A stretch of 64,000 nt of DNA from Muricomes intestini (GCF_004346165.1 NZ_SLZZ01000014.1:1-64000), one strand, 5' to 3'; positions 33,723 through 42,684 are shown, numbered from the stretch's first letter. Notes: generated from the sequence alone by a model not told the origin. Program-made: numbers and translations.

Positions 33723-34640
33723 CTATTCCTCGACAATCCCGCCTTCTACTACAATCTCATCAGGAGCAATGCTGTCCCCATATACAGGCTCCAGCGTTTC
33801 TTCAAAGTCCTTGTGGAAGAATTGTTCGTCTGCAAGTGATTTGATCTCTTCATTAATCCAGTCAAGCAATTCTGTATTTCCTTTTTGTACTGCTGCTGCA
33901 ATAGTATCTATGTTTCCTATGGATTCTATACCGACCTTGAAACCTTTATTCTGCAGTGCCCAGGCAAGCACTTCAGTGTTGTCTGTTGAAAATGCGTCCC
34001 CTCTGCCGTCCAGCAGTGCATCATAAGCTTCCTGATATTCATCAAATTTTAAAAGTTTGATGTCCGGGTAATTTTCAGAAAAGTAAGTTTCCGCTGTAGT
34101 TCCTTTTACTACAATCAGTGTTTTGCCGTTCAGCTGATCTACATCTGTTATGAGTGAATCTTCAGGTGACACGACACCTAAAGCAACTTTCATGTAGGGA
34201 AGTGCAAAGTCAACCTGTTCTTTTCGCTCATCTGTTACGGTAAAGTTGGCCATTGTGATATCCACCTTCGCAGATTTTAGATATTCTACACGGCTGGCAG
34301 CGTCCAGGTAGACAAATTCCACGTCATCCTCACTCCCCAGCAGATCCTTTGCAATCCTCTTTGCAAAATATACATCATATCCCTGAATCTCTCCGTTTTT
34401 ATCTACATATCCAAACGGATTCTTATCGCTGAATACCCCGATTTTTATAGTTCCATCTTTTTTAATCTCATCCAGAGTGCGGGCTTTAGCTGTGGCTCCG
34501 GAGCCGGAACTTTTCTCTGTTGGTGCTTCTGTGTCTTTTGAACTTGAATTTACTGTGTCATTTCCTTTACTGCCGCAGCCTGCAAGAAGTCCTGTTGCAA
34601 GAGTAACTGCCAGTAATGCGCTTAGTATTGATTTTTTCAT
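33723..34640 (-). CDS. Amino acid ABC transporter substrate-binding lipoprotein
   Basis: A 305-residue polar-amino-acid binding protein. A lipoprotein signal ends in the lipobox LLAGC (C22), then a Ser/Thr/Glu-rich linker, then an SBP_bac_3 domain (TIKIGVFSDKNPFGYVDKNG, IQGYDVYFAKRIAKDLLG, DITMANFTVTDERKEQVDFA). Start ATG is preceded by GAGAGGAG. It is the last gene of a four-gene importer operon behind two permeases and the ATPase. Resembles cystine/glutamine/aspartate binders; the ligand is not certain. Confidence 0.9.
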   Translation of the reverse strand: MKKSILSALLAVTLATGLLAGCGSKGNDTVNSSSKDTEAPTEKSSGSGATAKARTLDEIKKDGTIKIGVFSDKNPFGYVDKNGEIQGYDVYFAKRIAKDLLGSEDDVEFVYLDAASRVEYLKSAKVDITMANFTVTDERKEQVDFALPYMKVALGVVSPEDSLITDVDQLNGKTLIVVKGTTAETYFSENYPDIKLLKFDEYQEAYDALLDGRGDAFSTDNTEVLAWALQNKGFKVGIESIGNIDTIAAAVQKGNTELLDWINEEIKSLADEQFFHKDFEETLEPVYGDSIAPDEIVVEGGIVEE

Positions 34641-34725
34641 AGTGATTCTCCTCTCAAATTAAAAAATAATCTATCTACAGTTCAGTCATTTGCAAAATAC
34701 TGCTTTGAATGGCTCAACAGGATAT

Positions 34726-35493
34726 TTATGCCTGTGCATCTATAGCTTCATAATGGAAGGTGTTCAAAAATTGTTTTGCACGTTCCGTCTCAGGCTTAGC
34801 GAAGAAGTCTGCAGGATGCCCTTCCTCTATGATTTCTCCCTGATCCAGGAAAAGCACTCTGTCTGCAACAGCCCGTGCAAATTCCATTTCATGGGTTACA
34901 ATAAGCATTGTCATGCCGTCCTTTGCCAGCTCCAGAACCACCTGAAGAACTTCTCTTACCATTTCCGGGTCCAGGGCAGCAGTGATTTCATCCAGCAAAA
35001 GTATTTCAGGATGCATAATTAATGCTCTGACAATTGCAACACGCTGCTTCTGCCCGCCGGATAATTGCCTTGGATATGCATCCTTTTTATCCAGAAGACC
35101 GACACGGTCCAATAACTGTTCTGCCTCCTGTTCTGCTTCTTTCTTATCCCTTTTCTGTACCTTAAGTGGGGCAAGAAGTATATTTCCCAGGATAGATTTG
35201 TGGGGGAATAAGTCATAACTTTGGAAAACCATGCCGATTTTCTGTCTGATTTCATGGGCATTTTTTCCCTCTCTATTGATGGGCCTGCCCTTGAATATAA
35301 TCTTGCCCGAATCAATAGGCTCCAGCATATTCATACATCGCAGGAACGTACTTTTTCCACAGCCGGAGGGGCCGACGATCACGACAACCTCTCCTTTGTT
35401 CATCATAAAGGAGAAGTCCTTTAAAATCGGGTCTCCTTTGTCATAAGATTTTACTAGATGTTCTACTTTTAAGATTTCCTTTTCGTTTTTCAT
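34726..35493 (-). CDS. Amino acid ABC transporter ATPase (GlnQ type)
   Basis: A 255-residue ATPase: Walker A GPSGCGKST, Q-loop MVFQSYDLFPH, signature LSGGQKQRVAIVRAL, Walker B ILLLDEITAALDP (with Ile where Pro is usual in DEP), H-loop VTHEMEFAR. HisP/GlnQ family. It lies 4 nt after the second permease and 85 nt before the binding-protein gene in the same transcript. Confidence 0.9.
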   Translation of the reverse strand: MKNEKEILKVEHLVKSYDKGDPILKDFSFMMNKGEVVVIVGPSGCGKSTFLRCMNMLEPIDSGKIIFKGRPINREGKNAHEIRQKIGMVFQSYDLFPHKSILGNILLAPLKVQKRDKKEAEQEAEQLLDRVGLLDKKDAYPRQLSGGQKQRVAIVRALIMHPEILLLDEITAALDPEMVREVLQVVLELAKDGMTMLIVTHEMEFARAVADRVLFLDQGEIIEEGHPADFFAKPETERAKQFLNTFHYEAIDAQA

Positions 35494-35497
35494 ATTC

Positions 35498-36175
35498 TCA
35501 ATCCTTTATCTTTTTTTCTAAAACGGCTGATATCCTGGAAAATGGATAACATATCAGAAAATACATGATAAAGATGGCACCGTATACCCACAAAGCCGCA
35601 CCTGGAGTTGTGTATCTGGATGCATCTATAATCTGTTTTCCTACCTTTACTACTTCTATAACACCAATCAAAACTACCAGAGATGTTGTCTTGATCATTC
35701 TGGTCAGCAGGTTAATCAGGGAGGGGAGCAGACGGCGCACAGTCTGAGGAATGATAATATAAAGATTTACCTGTAGCTTTGTCAGCCCAAGTCCGTACCC
35801 GCTTTCATATTGATGGGTAGGAATTGATATCAGGGCACTGCGCACCAAATCCCCCATCTCTGCTGTTCCCCAGAAGGTAAACACAATGATTGCCGCAACA
35901 TCTCCCGAGAGATTTATCCCCAGATGCTTGGCGGCCCCGAAATAGACAAGAAACAAAAGCACCAGCTGCGGCATGATCCGCACGATTTCCAAGTATACAC
36001 GGCATAAGAACCGGACGATTTTATTTTTACTTGTCATAATCATTCCCATAAGAATTCCAAGCACCAGGGACAGCCCCATGGATATAACAGCAATCCTCAG
36101 TGAAACCCATAAGCCTTCCCACAGCCGCAGAAAATTAGTTCCCTGAAACAGTACCAGTATTCCCGAATCCTGCAT
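35498..36175 (-). CDS. Amino acid ABC transporter permease
   Basis: A 225-residue HisM-type permease with about five membrane helices and the EAA loop ESGYGLGLTKLQVNLYIIIP. The start overlaps the end of the upstream permease gene by 41 nt, and GGAGGGCCCGCT precedes the ATG. The two permeases probably form a heterodimer. Confidence 0.88.
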   Translation of the reverse strand: MQDSGILVLFQGTNFLRLWEGLWVSLRIAVISMGLSLVLGILMGMIMTSKNKIVRFLCRVYLEIVRIMPQLVLLFLVYFGAAKHLGINLSGDVAAIIVFTFWGTAEMGDLVRSALISIPTHQYESGYGLGLTKLQVNLYIIIPQTVRRLLPSLINLLTRMIKTTSLVVLIGVIEVVKVGKQIIDASRYTTPGAALWVYGAIFIMYFLICYPFSRISAVLEKKIKD

Positions 36176-36815
36176 AGCGGGCCCTCCTTTCTATCCATGT
36201 ACAGATCAATGATACCGGAAGCAGCAGAACAAGATAGGATAATACCAGCATCAGAAGCGCCTCGTCTGTTTTGTAATAAATTCCTATCAAATCTTTCGCC
36301 ACGAACATCAAGTCCGCCAGCGCCACGGCACTAAATACAGATGTCTCTTTAATCAGAAATATAACATTTGCACACAATACAGGAATGGAAGTGGCAATCG
36401 CCTGGGGCATCACAATATGTAAAAATGTCTGCCACCGGGTGAATCCAAGGCTCAGTCCCGATTCCAGCTGAATGTCCGACACACTGTCGATTCCGGTCCG
36501 AAAAGCCTCCGCCATGTAACTGCCCCCTAAAAATGTCAGTCCGACAATAGCACAGGTCTCGGAACTAAGCACGATTCCCAGCTTCGGCAGTCCAAAATAC
36601 AAAAAGAAAAGTTGAATCAAAAGTGGCGTATTTCTGGAAAGCTCAATATAGATGTTCACAATTGTTTTAAGAACAGGTATTTCTAATTTTTTAATCATAC
36701 TGCAGAGGAGTCCTATGAGCAGCGATAAAATAATTCCAATTAATGCAATCACTATTGTCATCTTTGCAGCTTCCACATATAGTGGATAATAATTACGGAT
36801 AAACTCCATATCCAT
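36135..36815 (-). CDS. Amino acid ABC transporter permease
   Basis: A 226-residue HisQ/HisM-type permease: helix at about 13-40, a LSRNTPLLIQLFFLYFGLP segment typical of polar amino acid importers, and the EAA loop LESGLSLGFTRWQTFLHIVM. First gene of the importer operon. Its 5' leader carries a GC-rich palindromic stretch (36838-36957), and a good promoter lies about 240 nt upstream. Confidence 0.88.
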   Translation of the reverse strand: MDMEFIRNYYPLYVEAAKMTIVIALIGIILSLLIGLLCSMIKKLEIPVLKTIVNIYIELSRNTPLLIQLFFLYFGLPKLGIVLSSETCAIVGLTFLGGSYMAEAFRTGIDSVSDIQLESGLSLGFTRWQTFLHIVMPQAIATSIPVLCANVIFLIKETSVFSAVALADLMFVAKDLIGIYYKTDEALLMLVLSYLVLLLPVSLICTWIERRARYAGFGNTGTVSGN

Positions 36816-36837
36816 GTTTCATGTCTCCTTCTATTCC

Positions 36838-36957
36838 CGCGGGCAACGAGCCAGGCGGCAATGCTTGCATTTCCATTTGGCGACTGCCGCGAGGGTCAAA
36901 TACCCCGCAGCTTGCTGCGCTGCAAGTTTGATGCCCCGCCAGCTTGCCGCGGGGGTC
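36838..36957. repeat. GC-rich palindromic element in importer leader
   Basis: A 120-bp stretch much richer in G+C than its surroundings, with repeated inverted motifs such as CCCGCGGGCAACGAGCC, GCAGCTTGCTGCGCTGC and CCGCCAGCTTGCCGCGGG. The phrases TCAAATACCCCGC and TTTGATGCCCCGC repeat. It is unlike families A and B. It falls in the transcribed leader just upstream of the permease start and could be a REP-like insertion or a regulatory fold. Confidence 0.6.
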
Positions 36958-37057
36958 TTTGACTTATTAAGCGCCTCATTCTTTATTATTTATTAAAAAA
37001 CAAAACGCCAGTATAATAAAAACTGAAACATACTAATCATATATGTTTTATATGGAT

Positions 37058-37086
37058 AGTATATTCATGATTAGACCATTTGTCAA
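37058..37086 (-). promoter_or_regulatory. Promoter of amino acid importer operon
   Basis: On the minus strand TTGACA (37086-37081), 17-nt spacer, TATACT (37063-37058). CTAATCAT (37033-37040) and ATGATTAG (37067-37074) form an inverted repeat around the -10 and may be an operator. Confidence 0.65.
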
Positions 37087-37097
37087 TACTTTTTTGT

Positions 37098-37184
37098 AAA
37101 AAGGGGTCAGACCCTTTTGACCGCCGAATTCTCAATTGTTTGAAACAATTAAGAAAATGGTCCGCAAAAGGGTCAGACCCCTTT
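37098..37184. repeat. Family B nested palindrome, copy B4
   Basis: AAAAAGGGGTCAGACCCTTTTG, arms TTCTCAATTGTTT/AAACAATTAAGAA, AAAAGGGTCAGACCCCTTT. It lies between the importer promoter and the nhaC gene, divergent surroundings where no transcript is expected to end. Confidence 0.85.
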
Positions 37185-37235
37185 ACGGTTATTTTCAACA
37201 CAGGGATTGTATATTACAGGAAAATACATTAATAT

Positions 37236-37397
37236 GATACCAGGGTCAAAAGGCCATGCGTTTCATGCTTGCATGGAAAAGCATGACTTTGGGACCCGTA
37301 AAACATGAGAAAGAAGCCCGAATAGGGCGGATTTCGAATGTTTTTAGGATTGCGGGAGCACAAAGTGCGGAGCAATCTGTAGGTATCAGGGGGCAAA
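37236..37397 (+). repeat. Family A element, 3'-truncated copy A3
   Basis: Same sequence as A1 from GATACCAGGGTC through GGTATCAGGGGGCAAA, then cut short, so the right terminal repeat and target duplication are absent. It ends about 80 nt before the nhaC start, so it forms part of that gene's 5' region. Confidence 0.8.
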
Positions 37398-37479
37398 CTG
37401 GATGCACGCTTTAAGTGAGTTGAGGAAACTTAAAGGAAAATTTGACATGTATACTATACGGAAAAAGAGAGGATTTTTT

Positions 37480-39009
37480 ATGGAGACAATGTTTATCGGG
37501 ACATGGTGGGCCTTGGTGCCGCCGCTTTTGGCCATTATCCTGGCCCTTGTAACAAAAGAAGTGTATAGTTCGCTTTTTATCGGGGTTGCGGCCGGGGCGC
37601 TGCTTTATACGGGCTTCCGTCCCTGGGATTCTTTTGTTGCGTTTTTTGATATTATGAAAAACAGCATCAATTTGAACATCTTGATATTTGACGTTTTGTT
37701 GGGAATGATTATTGTACTGCTGTCAAAATCGGGAGGCTCTGCAGCATATGGGAACTGGGCCGGGAAAAAGATTAAATCTAAAAGAAGTGCACTTCTGGCA
37801 ACAACAGGACTGGGAATTTTAATTTTTGTGGATGATTATTTTAACTGTTTGACAGTGGGTTCCGTAATGCGTCCGGTCACAGACCGCTATAAGGTATCCC
37901 GCGCGAAGCTGGCTTACATTATTGATGCTACAGCGGCGCCTGTCTGTATTATCGCTCCTGTATCAAGCTGGGCGGCGGCAGTAAATTCCTATGTTCCGAC
38001 AGATGCAGGAATAAGTGGATTTCAACTGTTCCTGAGAACTATACCTTATAATTTGTATGCGATTCTGACGATAGCTATGGTGCTTTATATCAGTATTACA
38101 GGCTTTGATTTCGGACTCATGAAAAAGCATGAAGAAAATGCGGCAAAGGGAGACTTATTTACTTCCGGGGCAGAAGAGTTTGAGCAGGTTAAAAAGGAAG
38201 AAATTTCACCCAAGGGACGGGTTACGGATCTGATTTTGCCGGTTTTGGTGCTGATTTTCTCTGCGATTGGTGCAATGATATACACAGGATTTCTCGGTGG
38301 GGCGACAGACATTGTTGCTGCATTTGCAAATTGCGATGCGGAAACAAGCTTGATATTTGCCACATTGCTTACTGTGTTTTTTATGTTAGCCTTATATATA
38401 CCCCGCAGAATTATCACTTTCAAATCTTATATGGACAGTCTCGTAGAAGGTTTTAAAATGATGATTCCGGCGGTGACGATTTTGGTATTTGCCTGGACCT
38501 TGAAGGGAATGGGAGATGCACTTCAAATTGGTGATTTTGTGGGCAATCTGGTGAAAAGTGATACTTCTGCAAGTGTGATTATTCCGGCAATCATGTACGT
38601 GATTGCAGTATTTCTTTCTTTTTCTACAGGGACAAGCTGGGGAACATTTGCCATTCTGGTGCCGATTGCCACAGCAATGTTTCCGGGCGGAAACAATCTG
38701 GAAATGATGATTATATCAGTAGCTGCAGTTTTGGCAGGGGCGGTGTGCGGCGACCATGTTTCACCAATTTCAGATACCACGGTTATGTCCTCGGCGGGAG
38801 CACAGAGTAATCATATTAACCATGTGACGACACAGATGCAGTATGCGGCTATAGTCGCTGTGATCTGCATTCTGGGATATATCATAGCGGGACTCGTACA
38901 AATCTGGTGGATTGCATTGGGACTAAGCCTGGCGATTCTGTTTGTTGTTTTGACATTTATGAGAAAATACGTGGAAGGAAAAACGAAGAAGGTAGAATTG
39001 GATGATTAA
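37480..39009 (+). CDS. NhaC-family Na+/H+ antiporter
   Basis: A 509-residue polytopic antiporter of the NhaC family, with about 11-12 helices and the conserved segments LLATTGLGILIFVDDYFNCL, DATAAPVCIIAPVSSWAA and AGAVCGDHVSPISDTTVMSS. ATG 37480 has AGAGAGGATTTTTT upstream; upstream in-frame ATGs (37402 and 37447) start in or beside the truncated repeat and lack a site. It may exchange Na+ for H+ or transport an amine or amino acid, as some NhaC relatives do. Its stop region overlaps the next gene by 8 nt. Confidence 0.85.
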   Translation: METMFIGTWWALVPPLLAIILALVTKEVYSSLFIGVAAGALLYTGFRPWDSFVAFFDIMKNSINLNILIFDVLLGMIIVLLSKSGGSAAYGNWAGKKIKSKRSALLATTGLGILIFVDDYFNCLTVGSVMRPVTDRYKVSRAKLAYIIDATAAPVCIIAPVSSWAAAVNSYVPTDAGISGFQLFLRTIPYNLYAILTIAMVLYISITGFDFGLMKKHEENAAKGDLFTSGAEEFEQVKKEEISPKGRVTDLILPVLVLIFSAIGAMIYTGFLGGATDIVAAFANCDAETSLIFATLLTVFFMLALYIPRRIITFKSYMDSLVEGFKMMIPAVTILVFAWTLKGMGDALQIGDFVGNLVKSDTSASVIIPAIMYVIAVFLSFSTGTSWGTFAILVPIATAMFPGGNNLEMMIISVAAVLAGAVCGDHVSPISDTTVMSSAGAQSNHINHVTTQMQYAAIVAVICILGYIIAGLVQIWWIALGLSLAILFVVLTFMRKYVEGKTKKVELDD

Positions 39010-39604
39010 AATAGATGTACCGTACATTGACCAGAGCTTGAAGTATCCTACAGGCTGTGAGAGTGTATCAGCTGTCATGTTGCTGCGATATTTAGGCTAT
39101 GACCTGTCTGTGGATGAATTTATTGTAAAATATTTGGAGTGCCGGGAGATGGAAACACGTGACGGCCGGGTTTTCGGCCCGGATCCGAATGAGTATTTCT
39201 GTGGCAGCCCTTATGATAAAGATTCTTTTGGCTGCTACGCTCCGGTGGTTCAAAAAGCACTGGAAAAGGCTGCAGGAGATCGTTACGAATTTATGGATGA
39301 GACAAATACACCTGTGGAGCAGCTCCTGACGAAGTATATTGATAATGGAATGCCGGTTGTATTCTGGGCATGCATCAATATGAGGGAGCCAATTGTTGGA
39401 CCCGAATGGGTACTGACAGATAGTGGACAGACTTTTACGTGGATTTCCAATGAACATTGCATGTTGCTTGTGGGCTATGATGAAGAAGGATATTATTTTA
39501 ACGACCCTTATGAGAATAATGGAGTTATCAAGTATCCCAAAAATCTTGTAGAGGACAGGCACAGGGCACAGCATCAGATGGCAGTGGGAGTGATATATAG
39601 GTAA
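39002..39604 (+). CDS. C39-like peptidase family protein
   Basis: A 200-residue protein of the peptidase C39-like (C39_2) group. Candidate catalytic Cys is in KYPTGCESVSAVMLLRYLG (C19), His in SNEHCMLLVGYDEEGYYFND (H near 155) and Asp/Asn in YYFNDPYEN. No signal peptide is seen, so location is uncertain. It overlaps nhaC by 8 nt, an unusual pairing of antiporter and papain-like hydrolase. A strong terminator overlaps its stop. Confidence 0.75.
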   Translation: MIKIDVPYIDQSLKYPTGCESVSAVMLLRYLGYDLSVDEFIVKYLECREMETRDGRVFGPDPNEYFCGSPYDKDSFGCYAPVVQKALEKAAGDRYEFMDETNTPVEQLLTKYIDNGMPVVFWACINMREPIVGPEWVLTDSGQTFTWISNEHCMLLVGYDEEGYYFNDPYENNGVIKYPKNLVEDRHRAQHQMAVGVIYR

Positions 39605-39627
39605 CGCCTATATATCACTCTCTTTTA
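39590..39627 (+). terminator. Rho-independent terminator
   Basis: GTGATATATAGG (39590-39601) pairs perfectly with CCTATATATCAC (39607-39618), followed by TCTCTTTTATT. It includes the last codons of the C39-like gene. Confidence 0.8.
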
Positions 39628-39723
39628 TTGTGATGTCCTATTGGACGGGCGGTAGAAGAACTACTATAATAGGAATAGAGAGATTGTAATTGCTCAGGGG
39701 GGACGAGCTTGTAAAGTCAGTTT

Positions 39724-39751
39724 TTGGATTTTTCTGCCCTTCTGATATAAT
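39724..39751 (+). promoter_or_regulatory. Promoter of yedE-led cluster
   Basis: TTGGAT (39724-39729), 16-nt spacer, TATAAT (39746-39751), 33 nt upstream of the yedE ATG. No further promoter of similar quality is obvious until the end of the 9-kb cluster. Confidence 0.6.
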
Positions 39752-39784
39752 TGCAAAAATATTATGAAGTGGGGGAAAGCTTTT

Positions 39785-40885
39785 ATGAATTTATTTGATT
39801 CAAAGAAGAAATTGGCACTTGCAGGTGTGCTGTGCGGCCTGGTTGCCGTATGTCTGGCTATTTTTGGAAATCCTGCAAACATGGCATTTTGCATCGCCTG
39901 TTTTATCCGTGATACTGCGGGAGCTTTGGGGTTACACCAGGCGGAGGTGGTACAGTATGCGCGTCCGGAGATTATTGGACTGGTACTGGGAGCATTTATT
40001 ATTTCCTTGGCAACGAAAGAGTACAGTTCCACAGCAGGTTCTGCGCCGATGATCCGGTTTGTACTTGGGATGGTTCTTGTGATCGGGAGTTTAGTATTTT
40101 TGGGCTGTCCTCTGCGCATGGTGATCCGTATGTCTGCGGGAGACTTAAATGCATGGGTTGCTTTAATTGGATTTATCCTTGGGGTTGGAACAGGAGTTAT
40201 CGCTTTAAAAAAGGGATTTAGTCTGGGGCGCGCCTATGTTACCCACAAAACCAACGGCGTTGTACTTCCGGCATTGATGCTCAGTATTTTGCTGCTTGCC
40301 CTATTTACGTCTCTTCTGAAAGCGAGTGAGAGCGGCCCGGGAAGCATGCACGCCCCTTTAATCATGTCATTGATTGGGGGACTGATTTTTGGAGCACTGG
40401 CCCAGAAATCCAGGATGTGTTTTGCAGGCGCCATCCGTGATGTAATGCTGATGAGAAATTTTGATCTGATGACAGTGATTGGCGGCCTCTTTGTTGTAAT
40501 GCTGATCTTCAACATTGCAAGCGGGAGATTTGTGTTTGGGTTTAACACACCGGGAATTATTGCTCACTCACAACACTTGTGGAATATCCTGGGAATGTAT
40601 GCGGTTGGATTTGCAGCTGTATTATTAGGCGGGTGTCCACTGCGCCAGCTAATTCTGGCAGGACAGGGTTCTTCTGATTCAGCCGTAACAGTGCTGGGAA
40701 TGTTTGCGGGAGCAGCAATCAGCCATAATTTTGGACTTGCGTCCAGCGGAACTGCATTAAATCCGGAGACGCAGGAAGTTATTGCAGGTGCTGTGACAAA
40801 TAATGGCAAGATTGCGTTGATTATCTGCATTATTATATGCTTTGTTATCGCATTTACAAATAAGAGAGAAGGTGCAAAATCATGA
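39785..40885 (+). CDS. yedE: YedE-family sulfur/selenium transporter
   Basis: A 366-residue polytopic protein of the YeeE/YedE family, with a two-fold repeat marked by conserved Cys motifs: NPANMAFCIACFIRD and FLGCPLRMVIR in the first half, AQKSRMCFAGAIRD and LLGGCPLRQLILAGQG in the second. YeeE relatives import thiosulfate through such Cys residues, and YedE is proposed to act on selenium. ATG 39785 follows GGGGGAAAGCTTTT. It overlaps the TusA gene by 4 nt, the classic YedE-YedF/TsuA-TsuB pairing, and opens a 12-gene same-strand cluster. Confidence 0.88.
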   Translation: MNLFDSKKKLALAGVLCGLVAVCLAIFGNPANMAFCIACFIRDTAGALGLHQAEVVQYARPEIIGLVLGAFIISLATKEYSSTAGSAPMIRFVLGMVLVIGSLVFLGCPLRMVIRMSAGDLNAWVALIGFILGVGTGVIALKKGFSLGRAYVTHKTNGVVLPALMLSILLLALFTSLLKASESGPGSMHAPLIMSLIGGLIFGALAQKSRMCFAGAIRDVMLMRNFDLMTVIGGLFVVMLIFNIASGRFVFGFNTPGIIAHSQHLWNILGMYAVGFAAVLLGGCPLRQLILAGQGSSDSAVTVLGMFAGAAISHNFGLASSGTALNPETQEVIAGAVTNNGKIALIICIIICFVIAFTNKREGAKS

Positions 40886-41085
40886 AAGAAGTAGATGCCA
40901 GAGGGCTTTCCTGCCCGGAACCTTTGATGCTTGCGGGGGAAGCACTGAAAAACACAAAGGAGCCCATTAAAGTTCTTGTGACCGAACCTCATCAGAAGGT
41001 AAATGTGGAGAAGTTTGCAAAAAGCCGTGGCAAGACAGTGGTGTCAAGTGAAACAGAAGAAGGATTTGAAATTACCATTTCCTGA
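40882..41085 (+). CDS. TusA/YedF-like sulfurtransferase
   Basis: A 67-residue TusA-fold protein with the hallmark DARGLSCPEPLMLAGEAL: Cys11 in CPxP is the sulfur or selenium carrier. Starts inside the yedE stop (ATGA). By family it would accept sulfane sulfur (or thiosulfate or selenium) from the transporter and pass it on. Shorter than YedF proteins, which have an extra C-terminal domain. Confidence 0.9.
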   Translation: MKEVDARGLSCPEPLMLAGEALKNTKEPIKVLVTEPHQKVNVEKFAKSRGKTVVSSETEEGFEITIS

Positions 41086-41090
41086 TACAT

Positions 41091-41177
41091 AAAAAGGGGT
41101 CTGACCCTTTTGACCGTCGAATTCTCAATTGTTTCAAACAATTGAGAAAATGGTCTGCAAAAGGGTCAGACCCCTTT
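41091..41177. repeat. Family B nested palindrome, copy B5
   Basis: AAAAAGGGGTCTGACCCTTTTG, arms TTCTCAATTGTTT/AAACAATTGAGAA, CAAAAGGGTCAGACCCCTTTG. It begins a few bases after the tusA stop and ends 15 nt before the next ATG, within an apparent operon. Confidence 0.85.
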
Positions 41178-41192
41178 GCGAGGGAGCGTGTT

Positions 41193-41903
41193 ATGAAGAA
41201 GAAAAAAATATATAGGAAACTCTTAGTTCTTGGGATAATTGTTATAGCAGTACTTGTCTATTTTATGGTACCTTCTGTAAAAACACAATTGAATAACGTT
41301 ATATCCATGTTTGCCACGGGAGACTTTACCGTGGTCAGTGAATTTGTTGCCTCTTATGGGGCTTATGCAGCAGTTATCTCATTTGTGCTTATGCTCCTTC
41401 AGTCGGTGGCAGCTCCACTGCCGGCATTTTTGATTACATTTGCAAATGCAAATCTTTTTGGCTGGTGGAAGGGAGCATTACTTTCATGGAGCAGTGCCAT
41501 GGCAGGTGCGGCATTGTGTTTTTTTATTGCGCGGATTTTGGGAAGGGATGCAGTAACTAAGCTCACCAGCAAAGGTGGACTGGAACAAATAGACAAATTT
41601 TTTGAAAAACATGGGAAAAACACTATTTTAATCTGCCGTCTATTACCTTTTATATCTTTTGATTTGGTGAGTTATGCGGCAGGCCTGACGTCCATGTCTT
41701 TTGGCAGCTTTTTTATTGCAACAGGAATTGGGCAGCTGCCGGCAACGATTATATATTCTTATGTGGGGGGAATGCTTACAGGTGGGGCAAAGTTATTTGT
41801 AACGGCTTTGTTTATTCTCTTTGCATTATCAGTACTTGTCGTTTTGCTGCGTCAGATTTATATGGAACGTCAGGAAGCAAAAAATCACGATATGGATCAG
41901 TAA
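41193..41903 (+). CDS. TVP38/TMEM64 (VTT-domain) membrane protein
   Basis: A 236-residue DedA-like VTT protein. An N-terminal helix (LLVLGIIVIAVLVYFMV) is followed by the VTT core: SVAAPLPAFLITFANANLFG, AGAALCFFIARILGRDAV, RLLPFISFDLVSYAAGLTSM and a final helix. ATG 41193 follows GAGGGAG; the frame upstream runs through repeat B5 and is not a gene. Family members are implicated in lipid scrambling and, in some bacteria, in metal or selenite transport. One of two such genes in the cluster. Confidence 0.85.
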   Translation: MKKKKIYRKLLVLGIIVIAVLVYFMVPSVKTQLNNVISMFATGDFTVVSEFVASYGAYAAVISFVLMLLQSVAAPLPAFLITFANANLFGWWKGALLSWSSAMAGAALCFFIARILGRDAVTKLTSKGGLEQIDKFFEKHGKNTILICRLLPFISFDLVSYAAGLTSMSFGSFFIATGIGQLPATIIYSYVGGMLTGGAKLFVTALFILFALSVLVVLLRQIYMERQEAKNHDMDQ

Positions 41904-41964
41904 AGCTGATTTATAATAGAACAAAAAATTTGCAATAAAACATTTTATCAGGAGGAAAAGGAAG

Positions 41965-42672
41965 ATGAAAAAAGTTGTTGTATTTATTATGACTGCAGTA
42001 CTTTCACTAAGCGTTATTGCATGTGGAGGCAAGGAGAAAGAAACAAAAAATGATGCTGCAAAGTCGGGGAGCAATCAGACAGCAGCAAGCGCTGATACGG
42101 AGGCAGCTGGTGAACAGAAATATAAAAATCTGACTGTAGATGCAGATAAAAAAGAAATATCTTTTGAAGCAGTATTGAATGGAACATATTTTACAGAACC
42201 CACCCGGCATGCTATCGTGGGGGAAGACGGCGGAAATGCGGATAAGTCAATGTTCCGTGCAAAAGCTTACAATGTGGATTTCAACGATGCTTTGGAAGAA
42301 CTGGGATTATCCGGTGATAGCAATGTTTCTATGGATGACATGTCAGCGTCTGCAGACAAAAACATTGTAAACACAGGGGATCCTCTTGAATTTTTCATTC
42401 AATGGGATGGACAGGAAGAAATTCCTTTCAAGGATGTTATAAAAGCAGACAAAGATTTTGACTGGAATGTTGTATTTACAGGCAACAGAGACGTGGCAGA
42501 ATCCACACAGGCCGGATGTTTCCTCTGTCTGGACAGCTGTGCAGCCGGAATTGCTGTCAATACTCTTCCGGTGGGAACCACGGCCGAAGGCGGAACACAG
42601 TTTTTTGCAAATGAGGAGGTTCTCCCGGACGACGGAACTACAGTTACTATTACCGTTCGTCCTGCAGAATAA
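41965..42672 (+). CDS. Exported lipoprotein with YdjY-like domain
   Basis: A 235-residue lipoprotein. The signal sequence ends at lipobox VIACG (C20), then an acidic, Ala-rich linker to about 55. The core (VDADKKEISFEAVLNGTYFT, EPTRHAIVGEDGG) resembles the YdjY domain, found elsewhere next to Fe-S or redox proteins. A Cys cluster GCFLCLDSCAAG (about residues 191-202) may bind a metal or sulfur species. Translated from ATG after AGGAGGAAAAGGAAG. Located outside the membrane between a VTT protein and a rhodanese lipoprotein, suggesting extracytoplasmic redox or sulfur handling. Domain identity is moderately sure. Confidence 0.7.
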   Translation: MKKVVVFIMTAVLSLSVIACGGKEKETKNDAAKSGSNQTAASADTEAAGEQKYKNLTVDADKKEISFEAVLNGTYFTEPTRHAIVGEDGGNADKSMFRAKAYNVDFNDALEELGLSGDSNVSMDDMSASADKNIVNTGDPLEFFIQWDGQEEIPFKDVIKADKDFDWNVVFTGNRDVAESTQAGCFLCLDSCAAGIAVNTLPVGTTAEGGTQFFANEEVLPDDGTTVTITVRPAE

Positions 42673-42684
42673 GTAAAGAGTAAA

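Noticed and set aside
41142-41192. N-terminal extension of the VTT protein
   Set aside because: The extra codons are the translated end of repeat B5; GAGGGAG before ATG 41193 marks the start.
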